From positions 31,842-95,841 of the forward strand of contig JAIOJV010000088.1 of assembly GCA_019911805.1 (NCBI GenBank): DNA of 64,000 nucleotides, in the 5' to 3' direction. The notes under the pieces were generated by a model that was not told the origin of the DNA, did no database searches, and saw only the letters and a list, made by a program, of their open reading frames with translations. The position numbers and the translations under genes are program-made. Source of the DNA: Gammaproteobacteria bacterium (GTDB lineage Bacteria > Pseudomonadota > Gammaproteobacteria > Thiohalobacterales > Thiohalobacteraceae). Each line of letters opens with the position of its first letter. The stretch's first letter is position 1. Below are positions 24,831 through 33,242 of this stretch, one piece after another.

Positions 24831-25460
24831 TTATGGCCCACGGCCTGACGCATGACGCACGAACCTGAAGTAGCCAAACTGCTGATCCTTGCCGCCGGGG
24901 GTCACATGACGCTCGGCGGTTTCCTCGACCAGGTCGAATGCCGCACCGAGTTCGGCGCACAGTTTGGCCGCGTCGTACTGCACGATATCCAGATCGCTGC
25001 AGCGGGTCGGACCTCCCAGGGCGAAGGCGGCGATGATCACCTGACCATCCGCCATCAGACTGCGGTTCAGCGCCTCGACGTAGCGGCGCCGGTCAGCGGC
25101 CGCGGTCAGGAAGTGGAGGACGGCGCGATCATGCCAGACGGCGTACCGTCGGGCCGGCACGAACTCGGTGACATCGGCGTCGAGCCAGTGCACGCGCGCT
25201 GCCTGCGCGCCGAGACGTGTGCGGGCATACGCGAACGCCCGCGCCGACAGATCGAGTACGGTGACATCGGTGTAACCGCGCCCCAGCAGCCGATCGACCA
25301 GCACCGAGGCCCCGCCACCGATATCGATGAGCGGCGCATCGAGGGGCACGCCCGTGGCCGCGATCAGTTCCAACGACAGCACCGGTTCAGCCTGGTACCA
25401 GCTGACCTCCAGCGGGTTCTTGCGCGCATACACCGCGTCCCAATGCATCTTTCTGTCCAT
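24831..25460 (-). CDS. SAM-dependent methyltransferase (class I)
   Basis: A 209-residue class I methyltransferase. The start MHWDAVYARKNPLEVSWYQ is typical of a family that also contains thiol- and chlorinated-compound methylases. Motif I is LIDIGGGASVLVDRLL, the acidic loop reads VLDLS, and motif II-like DRAVLHFL follows. The ATG at 25460 has AGGGGG eight bases upstream. The methyl acceptor cannot be predicted. It is transcribed away from the pip-dtd genes. Confidence 0.85.
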   Translation of the reverse strand: MDRKMHWDAVYARKNPLEVSWYQAEPVLSLELIAATGVPLDAPLIDIGGGASVLVDRLLGRGYTDVTVLDLSARAFAYARTRLGAQAARVHWLDADVTEFVPARRYAVWHDRAVLHFLTAAADRRRYVEALNRSLMADGQVIIAAFALGGPTRCSDLDIVQYDAAKLCAELGAAFDLVEETAERHVTPGGKDQQFGYFRFVRHASGRGP

Positions 25461-25784
25461 GCACGACACCCCCTGTACGAGACGTCTGCAGGCATGACCA
25501 TCCACGCGCTGCCACTGCCATAGTACGACCATGGCGGTACAGTCTCACGCAGAACGGCCGGGTAGTTTGCCGTTCATCAAGGCAAAACCCGGAGGATGCC
25601 TGTGTGTTCTACTGATGCTGGCCAGTGGCTACCGCCCGACGATGTGCTGTTTACGTACCCACAGGACACAGCGGAGCCCGAATGACGCACAGCGTAATCC
25701 GGGGAAACGGTGATCCTCCCCCGGATTCCGGCCCTACGAGCTGCATCCTGGCCACGGGTAATCCGTCAGGTACTCATGCAGCGC
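25461..25784. other. Spacer between the methyltransferase and dtd
   Basis: This 324-base gap holds no convincing gene. A minus-strand TACTAT (about 25523-25528) is a possible -10 for the methyltransferase. An inverted repeat AATCCGGGG (25696-25704) / CCCCGGATT (25719-25727) has no T-tract on either strand. It could act as a terminator only with Rho. Confidence 0.5.
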
Positions 25785-26237
25785 TCAATGACGCGGGGGC
25801 TCCACCTGCAGCCAGAAGGTGACCGGCCCGTCGTTGGTGAGACTGACCTGCATATCAGCACCGAAGCGGCCGGTTGCGACGTCGGTATGGGCGGCACGGG
25901 CGCGCGCCGCCAGATGATCGAACAGCCGCCGCCCTTCTGCGGGCGTCGCGGCGGGCGTGAAACTCGGCCGCATGCCCTTGCGCGTGTCCGCCGGCAGTGT
26001 GAACTGCGGCACCAGCAGCAGCCCGCCGCCGCTATCACTCACGCTCAGATTCATCCGACCCTCCGCATCCGGGAATACGCGGTAGCCGAGCAGGCGCTCC
26101 AGCAGCCGTTCGGCCTGGACCTCGCCGTCACCGCGCTCGACCCCGATCAGCACCAGCAGGCCGCGACCGATGGCAGCAATGGTTGCGCCGTCCACCGCCA
26201 CGCGCGCCTCGGTGACGCGCTGCAGCAGCCCGATCAC
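25785..26237 (-). CDS. dtd: D-aminoacyl-tRNA deacylase
   Basis: Removes D-amino acids (and glycine mischarged on tRNA-Ala) from tRNA. The 150-residue protein starts [17 protein letters not shown], with the two substrate motifs reading PQFTL (normally SQFTL) and NDGPVTF (N-x-GPVT). The Pro in place of Ser at the first motif is a small departure from the E. coli sequence. The gene's start overlaps the end of pip by four bases. Confidence 0.95.
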   Translation of the reverse strand: MIGLLQRVTEARVAVDGATIAAIGRGLLVLIGVERGDGEVQAERLLERLLGYRVFPDAEGRMNLSVSDSGGGLLLVPQFTLPADTRKGMRPSFTPAATPAEGRRLFDHLAARARAAHTDVATGRFGADMQVSLTNDGPVTFWLQVEPPRH

Positions 26238-27184
26238 GCCAGGCGCTCGGCAAACTCGTCGGTGGCGCGCACCAAGGCCGCGACGGTGCCGGACTCGGTC
26301 GCGGAATGGCCGGCATCAGGGACGACCTCCAGCCGGGCCTCGGGCCAGGCCTCGTGCAAGGCGAAGGCCTGCTCGACCGGGCAGACCACGTCGTAGCGGC
26401 CATGCACGATGACGCCGGGGATGTCTTTGAGACGGTACGCATCGAGCAGAATCTGGTCCGGCCGCAGAAAGCAGTCGTGCAGGAAGTAATGACACTCGAT
26501 ACGCGCCAGGCTGAGCGCGGTGAAGGGATCACCGAAGTGGTCGATCACCGACTGGCGCGGCAGCAGTGTTGCCGTACGCCCCTCCCACAGCGACCAGGCC
26601 TTGGCCGCGGCCATGCGTGTCACCTCGTCGCTGCCGGTCAGGCGTGCATGATAGGCCTCGACCAGCCGGTCGCGCTCCTCGGGCGGGATGGGCGCGAGGT
26701 AGTCCTGCCAGTAATCCGGAAACAGAAACGAGGCACCTTCCTGGTAGAACCAGCCAATGTCACGTGGCCGGCAGAGAAAGATGCCGCGCAGCACCAGGCC
26801 CAACACGCGCCCGGGGTGGGTCTCGGCATACACCAACCCGAGCGTCGAACCCCAGGAGCCGCCGAACACCAGCCAGCGCTCGATGCCAAGGTGCTCGCGG
26901 ATGAACTCGATATCGGCGACCAGGTCCCCGGTGGTATTGCCGTCCAACTCGGCGTGTGGCGTCGACTGCCCGCAGCCGCGCTGATCGAACAACACGATGC
27001 GGTAGCGTGCCGGGTCGAAGAAGCGCCGCTGGAAGGGCTCACAGCCGGCCCCCGGACCGCCGTGCAGGAACACCACGGGGATACCCGCCGGATTCCCGCT
27101 CTCTTCGACGTACAGCTGATGCCCGCCGTCGACGGCCAGGGTGTGGCGGACGTAGGGCTGAATATCGGGATAGAAACCCTGCAT
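26234..27184 (-). CDS. pip: Proline iminopeptidase
   Basis: Alpha/beta-hydrolase that removes N-terminal proline. The 316-residue enzyme opens with [17 protein letters not shown], then HGGPGAG (oxyanion region), FDQRGCGQS and the nucleophile elbow GGSWGS. Asp and His of the triad are at GRYDVVCP and DAGHS. The ATG at 27184 has GAGG seven bases upstream. The ATGA overlap with dtd gives a pip-dtd operon, a pairing also seen in other Gammaproteobacteria. Confidence 0.95.
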   Translation of the reverse strand: MQGFYPDIQPYVRHTLAVDGGHQLYVEESGNPAGIPVVFLHGGPGAGCEPFQRRFFDPARYRIVLFDQRGCGQSTPHAELDGNTTGDLVADIEFIREHLGIERWLVFGGSWGSTLGLVYAETHPGRVLGLVLRGIFLCRPRDIGWFYQEGASFLFPDYWQDYLAPIPPEERDRLVEAYHARLTGSDEVTRMAAAKAWSLWEGRTATLLPRQSVIDHFGDPFTALSLARIECHYFLHDCFLRPDQILLDAYRLKDIPGVIVHGRYDVVCPVEQAFALHEAWPEARLEVVPDAGHSATESGTVAALVRATDEFAERLA

Positions 27185-27209
27185 GCGGGGACCTCGTCTG
27201 TGTGGTATG

Positions 27210-27440
27210 CCGGGAGGGCAGGTTCTAGGTTCTAGGTCGAGGAAAGGCCTGGCCCCCAAACTTGACCGCGAACCCCTAGGGAACCTCTGATTAACCCGTC
27301 ATTGCGAGGAGCGCAGCGACGCGGCAATCTCAAAGTTGTTGATCTGCCGTCGAAGGAGATTGCCGCGCTTCGCTCGCAATGACGGTACGATGAATTAAGA
27401 CGAATTAACCAGAAGATCCCTAGTACCTAGTACCTCATAG
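27210..27440. repeat. Nested repeats: CTAGG array interrupted by a CGTCATTGCGAG palindrome
   Basis: Bases 27210-27237 (TTCTAGGTTCTAGGTC) and 27415-27440 (CCCTAGTACCTAGTACC) look like the two arms of a CTAGG-family element. Between them lies the palindrome described next. The junctions CCCTAGGG/AACC and AGAAGATCCCTAG suggest a later insertion into the array. This covers most of the 418-base gap between pip and dsrE2. Confidence 0.65.
27297..27386. repeat. CGTCATTGCGAG-type palindromic repeat
   Basis: The left arm CGTCATTGCGAGGAGCGCAG (from 27298) and right arm CTTCGCTCGCAATGACGG (to 27386) form a long hairpin with GGCAATCTC / GGAGATTGCC inside. The sequence is the well-known interspersed repeat found in many environmental proteobacteria. 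It carries no ORF. Confidence 0.85.
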
Positions 27441-27546
27441 TTCCGGGCGCTGGTTACCTGGAGTCTAGGGGTATTCGGCATCTGGGAAAAGTGCGGCCTA
27501 TTGGGAAACGCTGGCGCCGCCCACCGGGGTTCCTTTTTCCGAGGTG

Positions 27547-27579
27547 TAAAAAAAAAAACAGGACCCTCGCGGGTCCTGT
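27547..27579 (-). terminator. Rho-independent terminator of dsrE2
   Basis: Read leftward, ACAGGACCC-GCGA-GGGTCCTGT is a perfect 9-bp stem with a four-base loop, followed by about eleven T residues. It ends 24 bases past the dsrE2 stop. This is the strongest terminator in the window. Confidence 0.92.
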
Positions 27580-27602
27580 CTTCGTCACTGCCGGCTGCGC
27601 GA

Positions 27603-28205
27603 TCAGATGAACAGGCAGACGTCCGCTTCCTTGCCCATGGGCAGGAAGTAGGTGGCACCGACGTAGTCGACGCCACCGATGAACTCGTCACGGCTGAAAC
27701 CGAACACGTCCACGGTCATCTGGCAGGCGTACATCTTCACGTCGGCCTCGATGCACAGCTCGCGCAGCTCGTCGACCGTGGCGACGCCCTTGTTCTTGAA
27801 CGTCTTCTTCATCAGACCGGTGGCCACCTTTTCGAAGCCGGGGATGCCGGCCATGATCAGGTTGGGCATCGGCCAGGTGAAGTTCTGGAACCACTTCGGA
27901 CCAAACGGCATCTTCATGGGCATGGCCGGGTTGCCCAGCGGGCTGACCTCGCTGGGGATCTCCTTCTTCAGCAGCAGCAGACCGTAAAAGGTGAAGAAGA
28001 TGCTGGCCTCCCAGCCCAGGGCCGCGGCGGTGGAGGCCAGGATGAAGGGCGGATAGGCCCAGTCCAGGGTGCCCTTGGTGGCAATGATGGCCATCTTCGG
28101 GGTCTTGTTGGCCTCGATGTCGGCCAGTTTGCTCGGCAGCAATTCATCCAGCTTCTGGTTGAGCCATGCATCCAACTGGCCGTTCTGCATTGCGTCTGTA
28201 GACAT
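27603..28205 (-). CDS. dsrE2: DsrE2-type membrane sulfur-carrier protein
   Basis: A DsrE/DsrF/DrsH-superfamily protein of about 200 residues. Its DsrE2 traits are MAIIATKGTLDWAYPPF near the start, a hydrophobic core (ILASTAAALGWEASIFFTFYG split here) that may anchor it in the membrane, and a late MYACQMTVDVFG segment with a conserved Cys. In sulfur oxidisers DsrE2 works with rhodanese and TusA in moving sulfane sulfur. No tusA is adjacent. The ATG at 28205 has a textbook GGAGGAG ribosome site; the frame extends upstream to 28499 but that part is not family-like. A strong terminator follows. Confidence 0.9.
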   Translation of the reverse strand: MSTDAMQNGQLDAWLNQKLDELLPSKLADIEANKTPKMAIIATKGTLDWAYPPFILASTAAALGWEASIFFTFYGLLLLKKEIPSEVSPLGNPAMPMKMPFGPKWFQNFTWPMPNLIMAGIPGFEKVATGLMKKTFKNKGVATVDELRELCIEADVKMYACQMTVDVFGFSRDEFIGGVDYVGATYFLPMGKEADVCLFI

Positions 28206-28464
28206 CTCTAGTTCTCCTCCTGACCGCATTGTAAGTGTTGGACACGTCCAATCGCCTCCGCTATGCCGGGGAGGCGGCTGGCTAGTCCTTATGGGTAATA
28301 ATTCAGTCGATCGGCCTTCTGCGATTGATTTTGGGGTACCTGCAGTCTCGCCGGAGATGCGGGGAATACCGGCGAATCGTCTCGTGAAGATCATGCCCCG
28401 GCGCGACGCGCCAGACCCGCAATATATTCCGCCCAACCCGGAAGAGTCAACGCGGGTGGATCCA

Positions 28465-28697
28465 GGAGCCTGTCGGACTTGAGCGATCGGGGCGAGCACG
28501 GTGGAAGAGCAAGGTCATTTTTTCGACCGTTTGAGGAGAATAGCCGCAGCTATTCGACGATCCCTTCGCCTGGAGCGCAGGGGGACGACCGCCGGGCCGG
28601 CCCGCAGGGTGGCGGGTAGGATACCCGGAATAAAAGGATCAAAAAAATGGGCTGCTCTCCCGCCGGCGCCGCGGTGCGAATAGTGTTAACAGGCCCT
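28465..28697. repeat. 163-bp palindromic element family, copy B (with an extra internal segment)
   Basis: Starts GGAGCCTGTCGG and ends near ACAGGCCCT. The central stem is ATAGC-CGCA-GCTAT at about 28540-28553. It shares the AAGGTCATTTTTTCGA and ATGGGCTGCTCTCCCGCCGG segments with copy C. About 70 bases between GACGATC and AAGGATCAAAA have no match in copies A and C and look like an insertion. It lies between dsrE2 and the rhodanese gene. Confidence 0.8.
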
Positions 28698-29130
28698 AGC
28701 ACTGCTCCCAGGGCAGCCCGCGGAAGCGCCAGCCACCCACGCTGCTGCGGTGATGATGGGCGTCGAGCTCGCCCTCGAAGCCCTCTGTGACGTTGTAGAC
28801 TTCCTTCAAACCGCTCCTTACCAGCAGCTTGCCGGCCTCGAGTGAGCGCTTACCGCTGCGGCAGATGAGGATGACCGGGGCGCAGTCGACGGTGTCATCG
28901 GCAGCACACACGCCGCCCAGCAGGAGCTGGCGCACCTGGGTGACGAACTGCGGGTTGATCTGCCAGTCGGGCTCGTCGATCCAGGGTACGTGGATGGCGC
29001 CGAGCGGATGGCCGACGAACAGATACTCCATGTTCGAGCGCACGTCGACCAACAATGCGCGCGGATTCCGCTGCAGGTAGTCCCACGCCTCCTGCGGCGA
29101 CAGGCCGCAGACCTCCACCACTTCGGACAT
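28696..29130 (-). CDS. Rhodanese-like sulfurtransferase
   Basis: Single-domain rhodanese of 144 residues, cytoplasmic. The N-terminal half has ALLVDVRSNMEYLFVGHPLGAI, and the active-site loop is CRSGKRS, with Cys as the sulfur-carrying nucleophile. The tail (GWRFRGLPWEQC) is longer than in the minimal fold and ends with Cys. The ATG at 29130 follows AGGGGG by six bases. It lies upstream of dsrE2 in the same direction with a 490-base gap filled by repeat copy B, so co-transcription is uncertain; a role in sulfane-sulfur transfer is likely. Confidence 0.9.
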   Translation of the reverse strand: MSEVVEVCGLSPQEAWDYLQRNPRALLVDVRSNMEYLFVGHPLGAIHVPWIDEPDWQINPQFVTQVRQLLLGGVCAADDTVDCAPVILICRSGKRSLEAGKLLVRSGLKEVYNVTEGFEGELDAHHHRSSVGGWRFRGLPWEQC

Positions 29131-29593
29131 GACCATCCCCCTCATCGACCCGAGTCAGTATAGTGGCGCATGGCGCCTACGTAAGCCGTTGCCTTGGAGA
29201 AATGGTTAGTTAAGGTAAATGCCGTTCAATATAGTGGCGTTTTTACCGGTCACGCCCCGCACGGCATCCGGCGGTTGGCCGCGCGGCCACAGGAGCAATC
29301 GGCAGAACTAAATAAAATCCCACAACAATTGGAATTTTACCTATTGCGCGCCACCACATTCCCACTCATATCCAATGACAGCATTCGAATACAATCAAAG
29401 TCACAATTTTTATGGCAGCTCGAGCTGGCGCATGGCGGCTTCTCTGAAAATGCTCATGGATGAAGGCTATTTATCGGCCTCAGGGTGAAACTACTGACTA
29501 TTCTTAGATGATTGTGGGGTTGGACATGAATTTTATCGCCCTAATAAACCAAGCTGTGGCAATAGACCTCACATTCGACGTACGTCGTGGCCC
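29131..29593. other. AT-rich spacer without recognised gene
   Basis: A 463-base gap, clearly poorer in G+C than its surroundings from about 29200 on. A minus-strand TATACT at 29158-29163 is a likely -10 for the rhodanese gene. A 89-codon frame at 29194-29463 has no family resemblance and atypical codon use for this genome. Low G+C suggests acquired or degraded DNA, but no boundary repeats were found. Confidence 0.6.
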
Positions 29594-30469
29594 ATGCGCG
29601 CCCGCCTGATCACCGCCCTGCTGCACGGGCTCGCGGCCCTGCCGCTCGGCTGGAACCGGCGCCTCGGCGCGGCCGTCGGCTGGCTGCTGACCGTCCTGCC
29701 CAACCGCATACGCCGCCACAGCGCGGTCAATATCCACCTGTGCCTGCCGGAACTCGATGCCCGGGCGCAGCGACAGCTGCTGAACCGCTCCATCGTTGAG
29801 ACCTGCCGAACGGTCTTCGAGGCCGGCCCACTCTGGCTGTGGCCGCAGGCACGCCTGCGGCCGTTGATGGGCGAGGCACTCGACGTCGAACCCGTCGATG
29901 CTGCCGTGCGGGCCGGCCGCGGGGTGATCCTCGCGACGCCGCACCTGGGCAGCTGGGAGATGGCGGGGCATTTCTGTGCCTTGCGCTGGGGCATCACCAA
30001 TCTGTACCGCCCGCCGCGCGTGCCCGAACTCGACGCCCTGATCCGCCGTGGCCGGGGACGCCTGGGCGCCCGCCTGGCGACCACCGACGCCACCGGGGTC
30101 CGGCAACTGTACCGGGCGCTCGCCGCCGGTGAGGTGATCGGCATCCTGCCCGACCAGGACCCCGGCGACGGCGGTGTGTTCGCGCCGTTCTTCGGGGTGT
30201 CGGCGAACAGCATGGTGCTGCTGGGGCGGCTGGCGCGGAAGACCGGCGCGGCGGTGTTCTTTGGCTTCTGCGAGCGTCTGCCCGGCGGGCGCGGCTACCG
30301 CTTCCAGTTCCTGCCAGCCCCGGACGAAATTGCCGACCCCGACCCGGTGGTCGCCGCGGCCGCCATGAACCGCGGCGTCGAGGCCTGCGTGCGCCGTTGT
30401 CCGGAACAATATCAGTGGGGTTACCGCCGTTTCCGCAGCCGCCCACCCGGCGAACCGCGGCTGTACTGA
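29594..30469 (+). CDS. LpxL/HtrB-family acyltransferase
   Basis: Inner-membrane lysophospholipid acyltransferase-like enzyme of 291 residues. It has one N-terminal hydrophobic stretch (LITALLHGLAALPLGW), the catalytic HX4E motif HLGSWE (117-122), LYRPPRVPELDALI and the later GILPDQDPGDGG segment, all characteristic of LpxL/LpxM enzymes that add secondary acyl chains to lipid A. It is a little short for LpxL (about 306). The precise acceptor step cannot be fixed. It stands alone after the AT-rich spacer. Confidence 0.88.
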   Translation: MRARLITALLHGLAALPLGWNRRLGAAVGWLLTVLPNRIRRHSAVNIHLCLPELDARAQRQLLNRSIVETCRTVFEAGPLWLWPQARLRPLMGEALDVEPVDAAVRAGRGVILATPHLGSWEMAGHFCALRWGITNLYRPPRVPELDALIRRGRGRLGARLATTDATGVRQLYRALAAGEVIGILPDQDPGDGGVFAPFFGVSANSMVLLGRLARKTGAAVFFGFCERLPGGRGYRFQFLPAPDEIADPDPVVAAAAMNRGVEACVRRCPEQYQWGYRRFRSRPPGEPRLY

Positions 30470-30554
30470 CGCACGTCGGATGGCATCAGTCGGCAGTCCA
30501 AAAAACAAAAAGGGCAGGCCCGAATGGCACTTACATCAGCCGATGTCTCGGAAA

Positions 30555-30676
30555 ATGGCCACAGAAGCACACGGAAAAAGACTCACTGCATAAAATCCGG
30601 AAGCCATACGCAGGGTGATGACCCAGGGTTTACGCAGTAAATTCTTTCCGTGTCATTCCGTGTGTTTCCGTGGCCA
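30555..30676. repeat. Facing-arm CACGGAA repeat
   Basis: The left arm (GGCCACAGAAGCACACGGAA, from 30557) and right arm (ending GTGTTTCCGTGGCCA, 30676) are complementary over about 25 bases and enclose about 60 bases. It belongs to the same loose family as 59309-59398 and 61548-61683. It fills most of the gap between the acyltransferase and the TPR protein. Confidence 0.75.
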
Positions 30677-30762
30677 AGTAATGGTTTAGGCAAGTACCGT
30701 TCGGGGTAGAGTCCATTTTTAGTTTCCCTGCCGAATCCTGAATCCCGGATCCGGATCCCCGC

Positions 30763-31080
30763 CTACCCCGCCTTCTGCAGTCGCTTGAGGAAGACCCGCA
30801 TCTCCTTGGCCGCCTGCTTGTCACCCTTGCGCTCGGCCACCTCGATGCCGGTCGCATAGGCCTCCCGGGCGGCCGCGCCGTCGCCGGCCTCTGTCAGCGC
30901 CTTGCCCAGCATCTTCCAGGCCGCCGAGTAGTCTGGGTCGTGCTGCACGGCACGCCGCAGGTGCAGCACCGCGGCCCGGGCATCGCCGGCCTTCAGGTAT
31001 TCGGTACCCAGGCTGTAGCGCAGCAGGGTGTTATCCTGCCCACCCGCCAGCATCTTCTCGAAGTTGTCTATGAGGCTCAT
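30763..31080 (-). CDS. TPR-repeat protein
   Basis: A 105-residue helical protein. Two or three tetratricopeptide repeats fill most of it (NTLLRYSLGTEYLKAGDARAA, then VQHDPDYSAAWKMLGKALTE and AAREAYATGIEVAERK), a typical protein-protein interaction scaffold. There is no signal peptide. The ATG at 31080 has GGAG seven bases upstream. It lies 32 bases downstream of a methyltransferase gene on the same strand, so the two are probably one unit after trkH. The partner is unknown. Confidence 0.85.
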   Translation of the reverse strand: MSLIDNFEKMLAGGQDNTLLRYSLGTEYLKAGDARAAVLHLRRAVQHDPDYSAAWKMLGKALTEAGDGAAAREAYATGIEVAERKGDKQAAKEMRVFLKRLQKAG

Positions 31081-31112
31081 GAGATGCTCCCGATCAGGTC
31101 GCTGCGGCGCGC

Positions 31113-31691
31113 TCAGACGCGTGCACCGATAAACTGTACCTCGCCACGCAGGCCGCGAGCGTGGTCGCCCGGCACCCCGTCCTCCCGATAGAGGTGGACG
31201 CGCAACGGCGCAAACAGGTGCAGCAGTTCGCCCGTCGCCAACCGGTAGGCTGGATTGCGCGGCCCGCGGTCGCCCACGCGCTCCGGGCCGAAGGTCTGGT
31301 AGAACAACAGCCCGCCCGGCCGCAACGCCGCCATGATTGCCGGGGTAAGCCGCCGGTCCAGGAAATAGCCGACCGTGATCGCATCGTAGCACGCCGGCGG
31401 CGGCGGCTCGGCCACCACGTCGCGCACCCGGGACGCGATCGTCAGGCCGTCACGGGCGGCCGCCGCTTCCAGTTGCCCGAGGGCGACCGCCGACAGATCC
31501 CAGGCATCCACTGTCAGCCCGCAACGCGCCAGCAACAGTGCCGTACCGCCCCGGCCACAGGCCAGGTCCAGCGCCCGCCCCTCCACCGGCAGCAGATGGG
31601 CGTAATCACGTACCACCGCGATCGGCAACGGCGCTGTGTCGGGCGTGCCGCGGTAGCGCTGATCCCAGCTGTTGCGCTCCTCGTTCGTCAT
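31113..31691 (-). CDS. SAM-dependent methyltransferase (TehB-like)
   Basis: Class I methyltransferase of 192 residues. ALDLACGRGGTALLLARCG is motif I; VDAWDLSAVAL carries the acidic ligand; YDAITVGYFLDRRL and LRPGGLLFYQTFG complete the fold. This arrangement is shared with TehB/thiopurine-type small-molecule methylases. The start at 31691 lies two bases before the end of trkH, so translation is probably coupled. The frame extends further upstream, but only inside trkH. The substrate is unknown. Confidence 0.88.
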   Translation of the reverse strand: MTNEERNSWDQRYRGTPDTAPLPIAVVRDYAHLLPVEGRALDLACGRGGTALLLARCGLTVDAWDLSAVALGQLEAAAARDGLTIASRVRDVVAEPPPPACYDAITVGYFLDRRLTPAIMAALRPGGLLFYQTFGPERVGDRGPRNPAYRLATGELLHLFAPLRVHLYREDGVPGDHARGLRGEVQFIGARV

Positions 31692-31693
31692 CG

Positions 31694-33145
31694 TCAACGT
31701 CGCCAGAACGCCGGTGACAGCAGCACCAACACGGTGAAGATCTCGAGCCGCCCGAGCAACATGGCGATACACAGGACCCACTTGGCGATGGCGTTCAGGT
31801 CGCCGTAGTGGGCGCTCACGTTGCCCAGCCCCGGCCCCAGGTTATTCATGCACGCCGCGACCGCGGAGAATGCCGTAACCTGATCGAGGCCCGTCGCCAT
31901 CAGGATCAGGAGTAACACGCCGAAGATGGCGATGTACGCGGCGAAGAAGCCCCACACCGCCTCCACCACCCGGTCGGGCAGAGGCTTGCGGTTGATCTTG
32001 ATCGGGATCTGCGCATTAGGGTGCACCAGACGCGTGATCTCACGCCCGACCTGCTTGATGAGCAGCAGGAAGCGGATCACCTTGATGCCCCCGCCGGTGG
32101 AGGTGGCGCACGCGCCGATGAAGCTCGTGAACAACAGCAGCACCGGCAGGAAGCCCGGCCAGGCGTGATACTGGGCCGTGGTGAAACCGGTGGTCGTACC
32201 GATGGAGACGGCCTGGAAGATGCCGTGGTGCAGAGAGTCCCCCCAGCTGGAGAAGGTGCCGGTCATGATGAGATAGGCCACGGTGATGCCGGCGGTCAGC
32301 GTCAGGATCGTGAGGTAGGTCCGTACCTCCGAGTCCTGTGCGTAGGGGCGCAGGCTGATACTGCGCCAGGCGGTGAAATGCAGCGCGAAGTTCATCCCGG
32401 CCAGCAGCATGAACACCACGGCGATCATTTCGATCGTGGTGCTTTGAAAATACCCCATACTGAGATCGTGGGTGGAAAAACCGCCGATGGCCACGGTCGA
32501 GAAACTATGTGTGATGGCGTCGAACGGCTCCATGCCGGCCACCCAGAAGGCAGCGGCGCAGGCCACCGTCAGCCCCAGGTAGATGTACCAGAGCGCCTTG
32601 GCGGTCTCGGTGATGCGGGGCGTGAGCTTGGTGTCCTTCATCGGGCCCGGTGTCTCGGCGCGATAGAGCTGCATGCCGCCGATACCCAGCATGGGCAGCA
32701 CCGCGACTGCCAGCACGATGATCCCCATGCCGCCCAGCCATTGCAGTTCCTGACGGTAGAACAGGATCGACCTGGGCAGATCGTCCAGGCCGGTGAGTAC
32801 CGTGGCACCGGTCGTCGACAGCCCGGAAATGGATTCGAATACCGCGTCGGTAACGGACATATCAGGCCGTTCGGACAGTGCCAATGGCACCGCGCCCGCC
32901 AGCCCCAGCACCAGCCAGAACATGACCACCACCACGAAGCCGTCGCGTAGCCGCAATTCCCGGCGCCGCTTACGCACCGGCCACCAGAGCAGGAACCCCA
33001 CGGAAAGCACTAGCAAGAACCCGTGGATAAAGGGCAGTACCGCGCCGTCACCGTACCACAGCGCCGCGCCGACGGGCGGGAGCATCGTGGTGCTGAAGAT
33101 CATCAGCAACAGACCAAGGATGCGTTGGATCGTCGCGAGCTGCAT
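31694..33145 (-). CDS. trkH: Trk system potassium uptake protein TrkH
   Basis: Membrane subunit of the Trk K+ channel/transporter. The 483-residue protein has four M1-P-M2 repeats with selectivity-filter segments such as SGLSTTGATV, STVAIGGFSTHD, GTTTGFTT and MNNLGPGLG, each with its filter glycine. The GPMKDTKLTPRITETAK segment lies in the usual cytoplasmic loop. It is 97 bases downstream of trkA, so the Trk pair forms one unit at the end of the def-to-trk cluster. TrkA gates it through NAD(H) and ATP binding. Confidence 0.96.
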   Translation of the reverse strand: MQLATIQRILGLLLMIFSTTMLPPVGAALWYGDGAVLPFIHGFLLVLSVGFLLWWPVRKRRRELRLRDGFVVVVMFWLVLGLAGAVPLALSERPDMSVTDAVFESISGLSTTGATVLTGLDDLPRSILFYRQELQWLGGMGIIVLAVAVLPMLGIGGMQLYRAETPGPMKDTKLTPRITETAKALWYIYLGLTVACAAAFWVAGMEPFDAITHSFSTVAIGGFSTHDLSMGYFQSTTIEMIAVVFMLLAGMNFALHFTAWRSISLRPYAQDSEVRTYLTILTLTAGITVAYLIMTGTFSSWGDSLHHGIFQAVSIGTTTGFTTAQYHAWPGFLPVLLLFTSFIGACATSTGGGIKVIRFLLLIKQVGREITRLVHPNAQIPIKINRKPLPDRVVEAVWGFFAAYIAIFGVLLLILMATGLDQVTAFSAVAACMNNLGPGLGNVSAHYGDLNAIAKWVLCIAMLLGRLEIFTVLVLLSPAFWRR

Positions 33146-33242
33146 GACTACTCAGTTGAGCCGATAGATTGTGAAAGCCATGTCGACGGGTGCGCCGTAA
33201 GAACTGTGCCGGTATCCGGCCGCCAGCCTCACACGCATGCTG

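Noticed and set aside
29194..29463. 89-codon frame in the AT-rich spacer
   Set aside because: No signal, no domain and codon use unlike the genome; no ribosome site.
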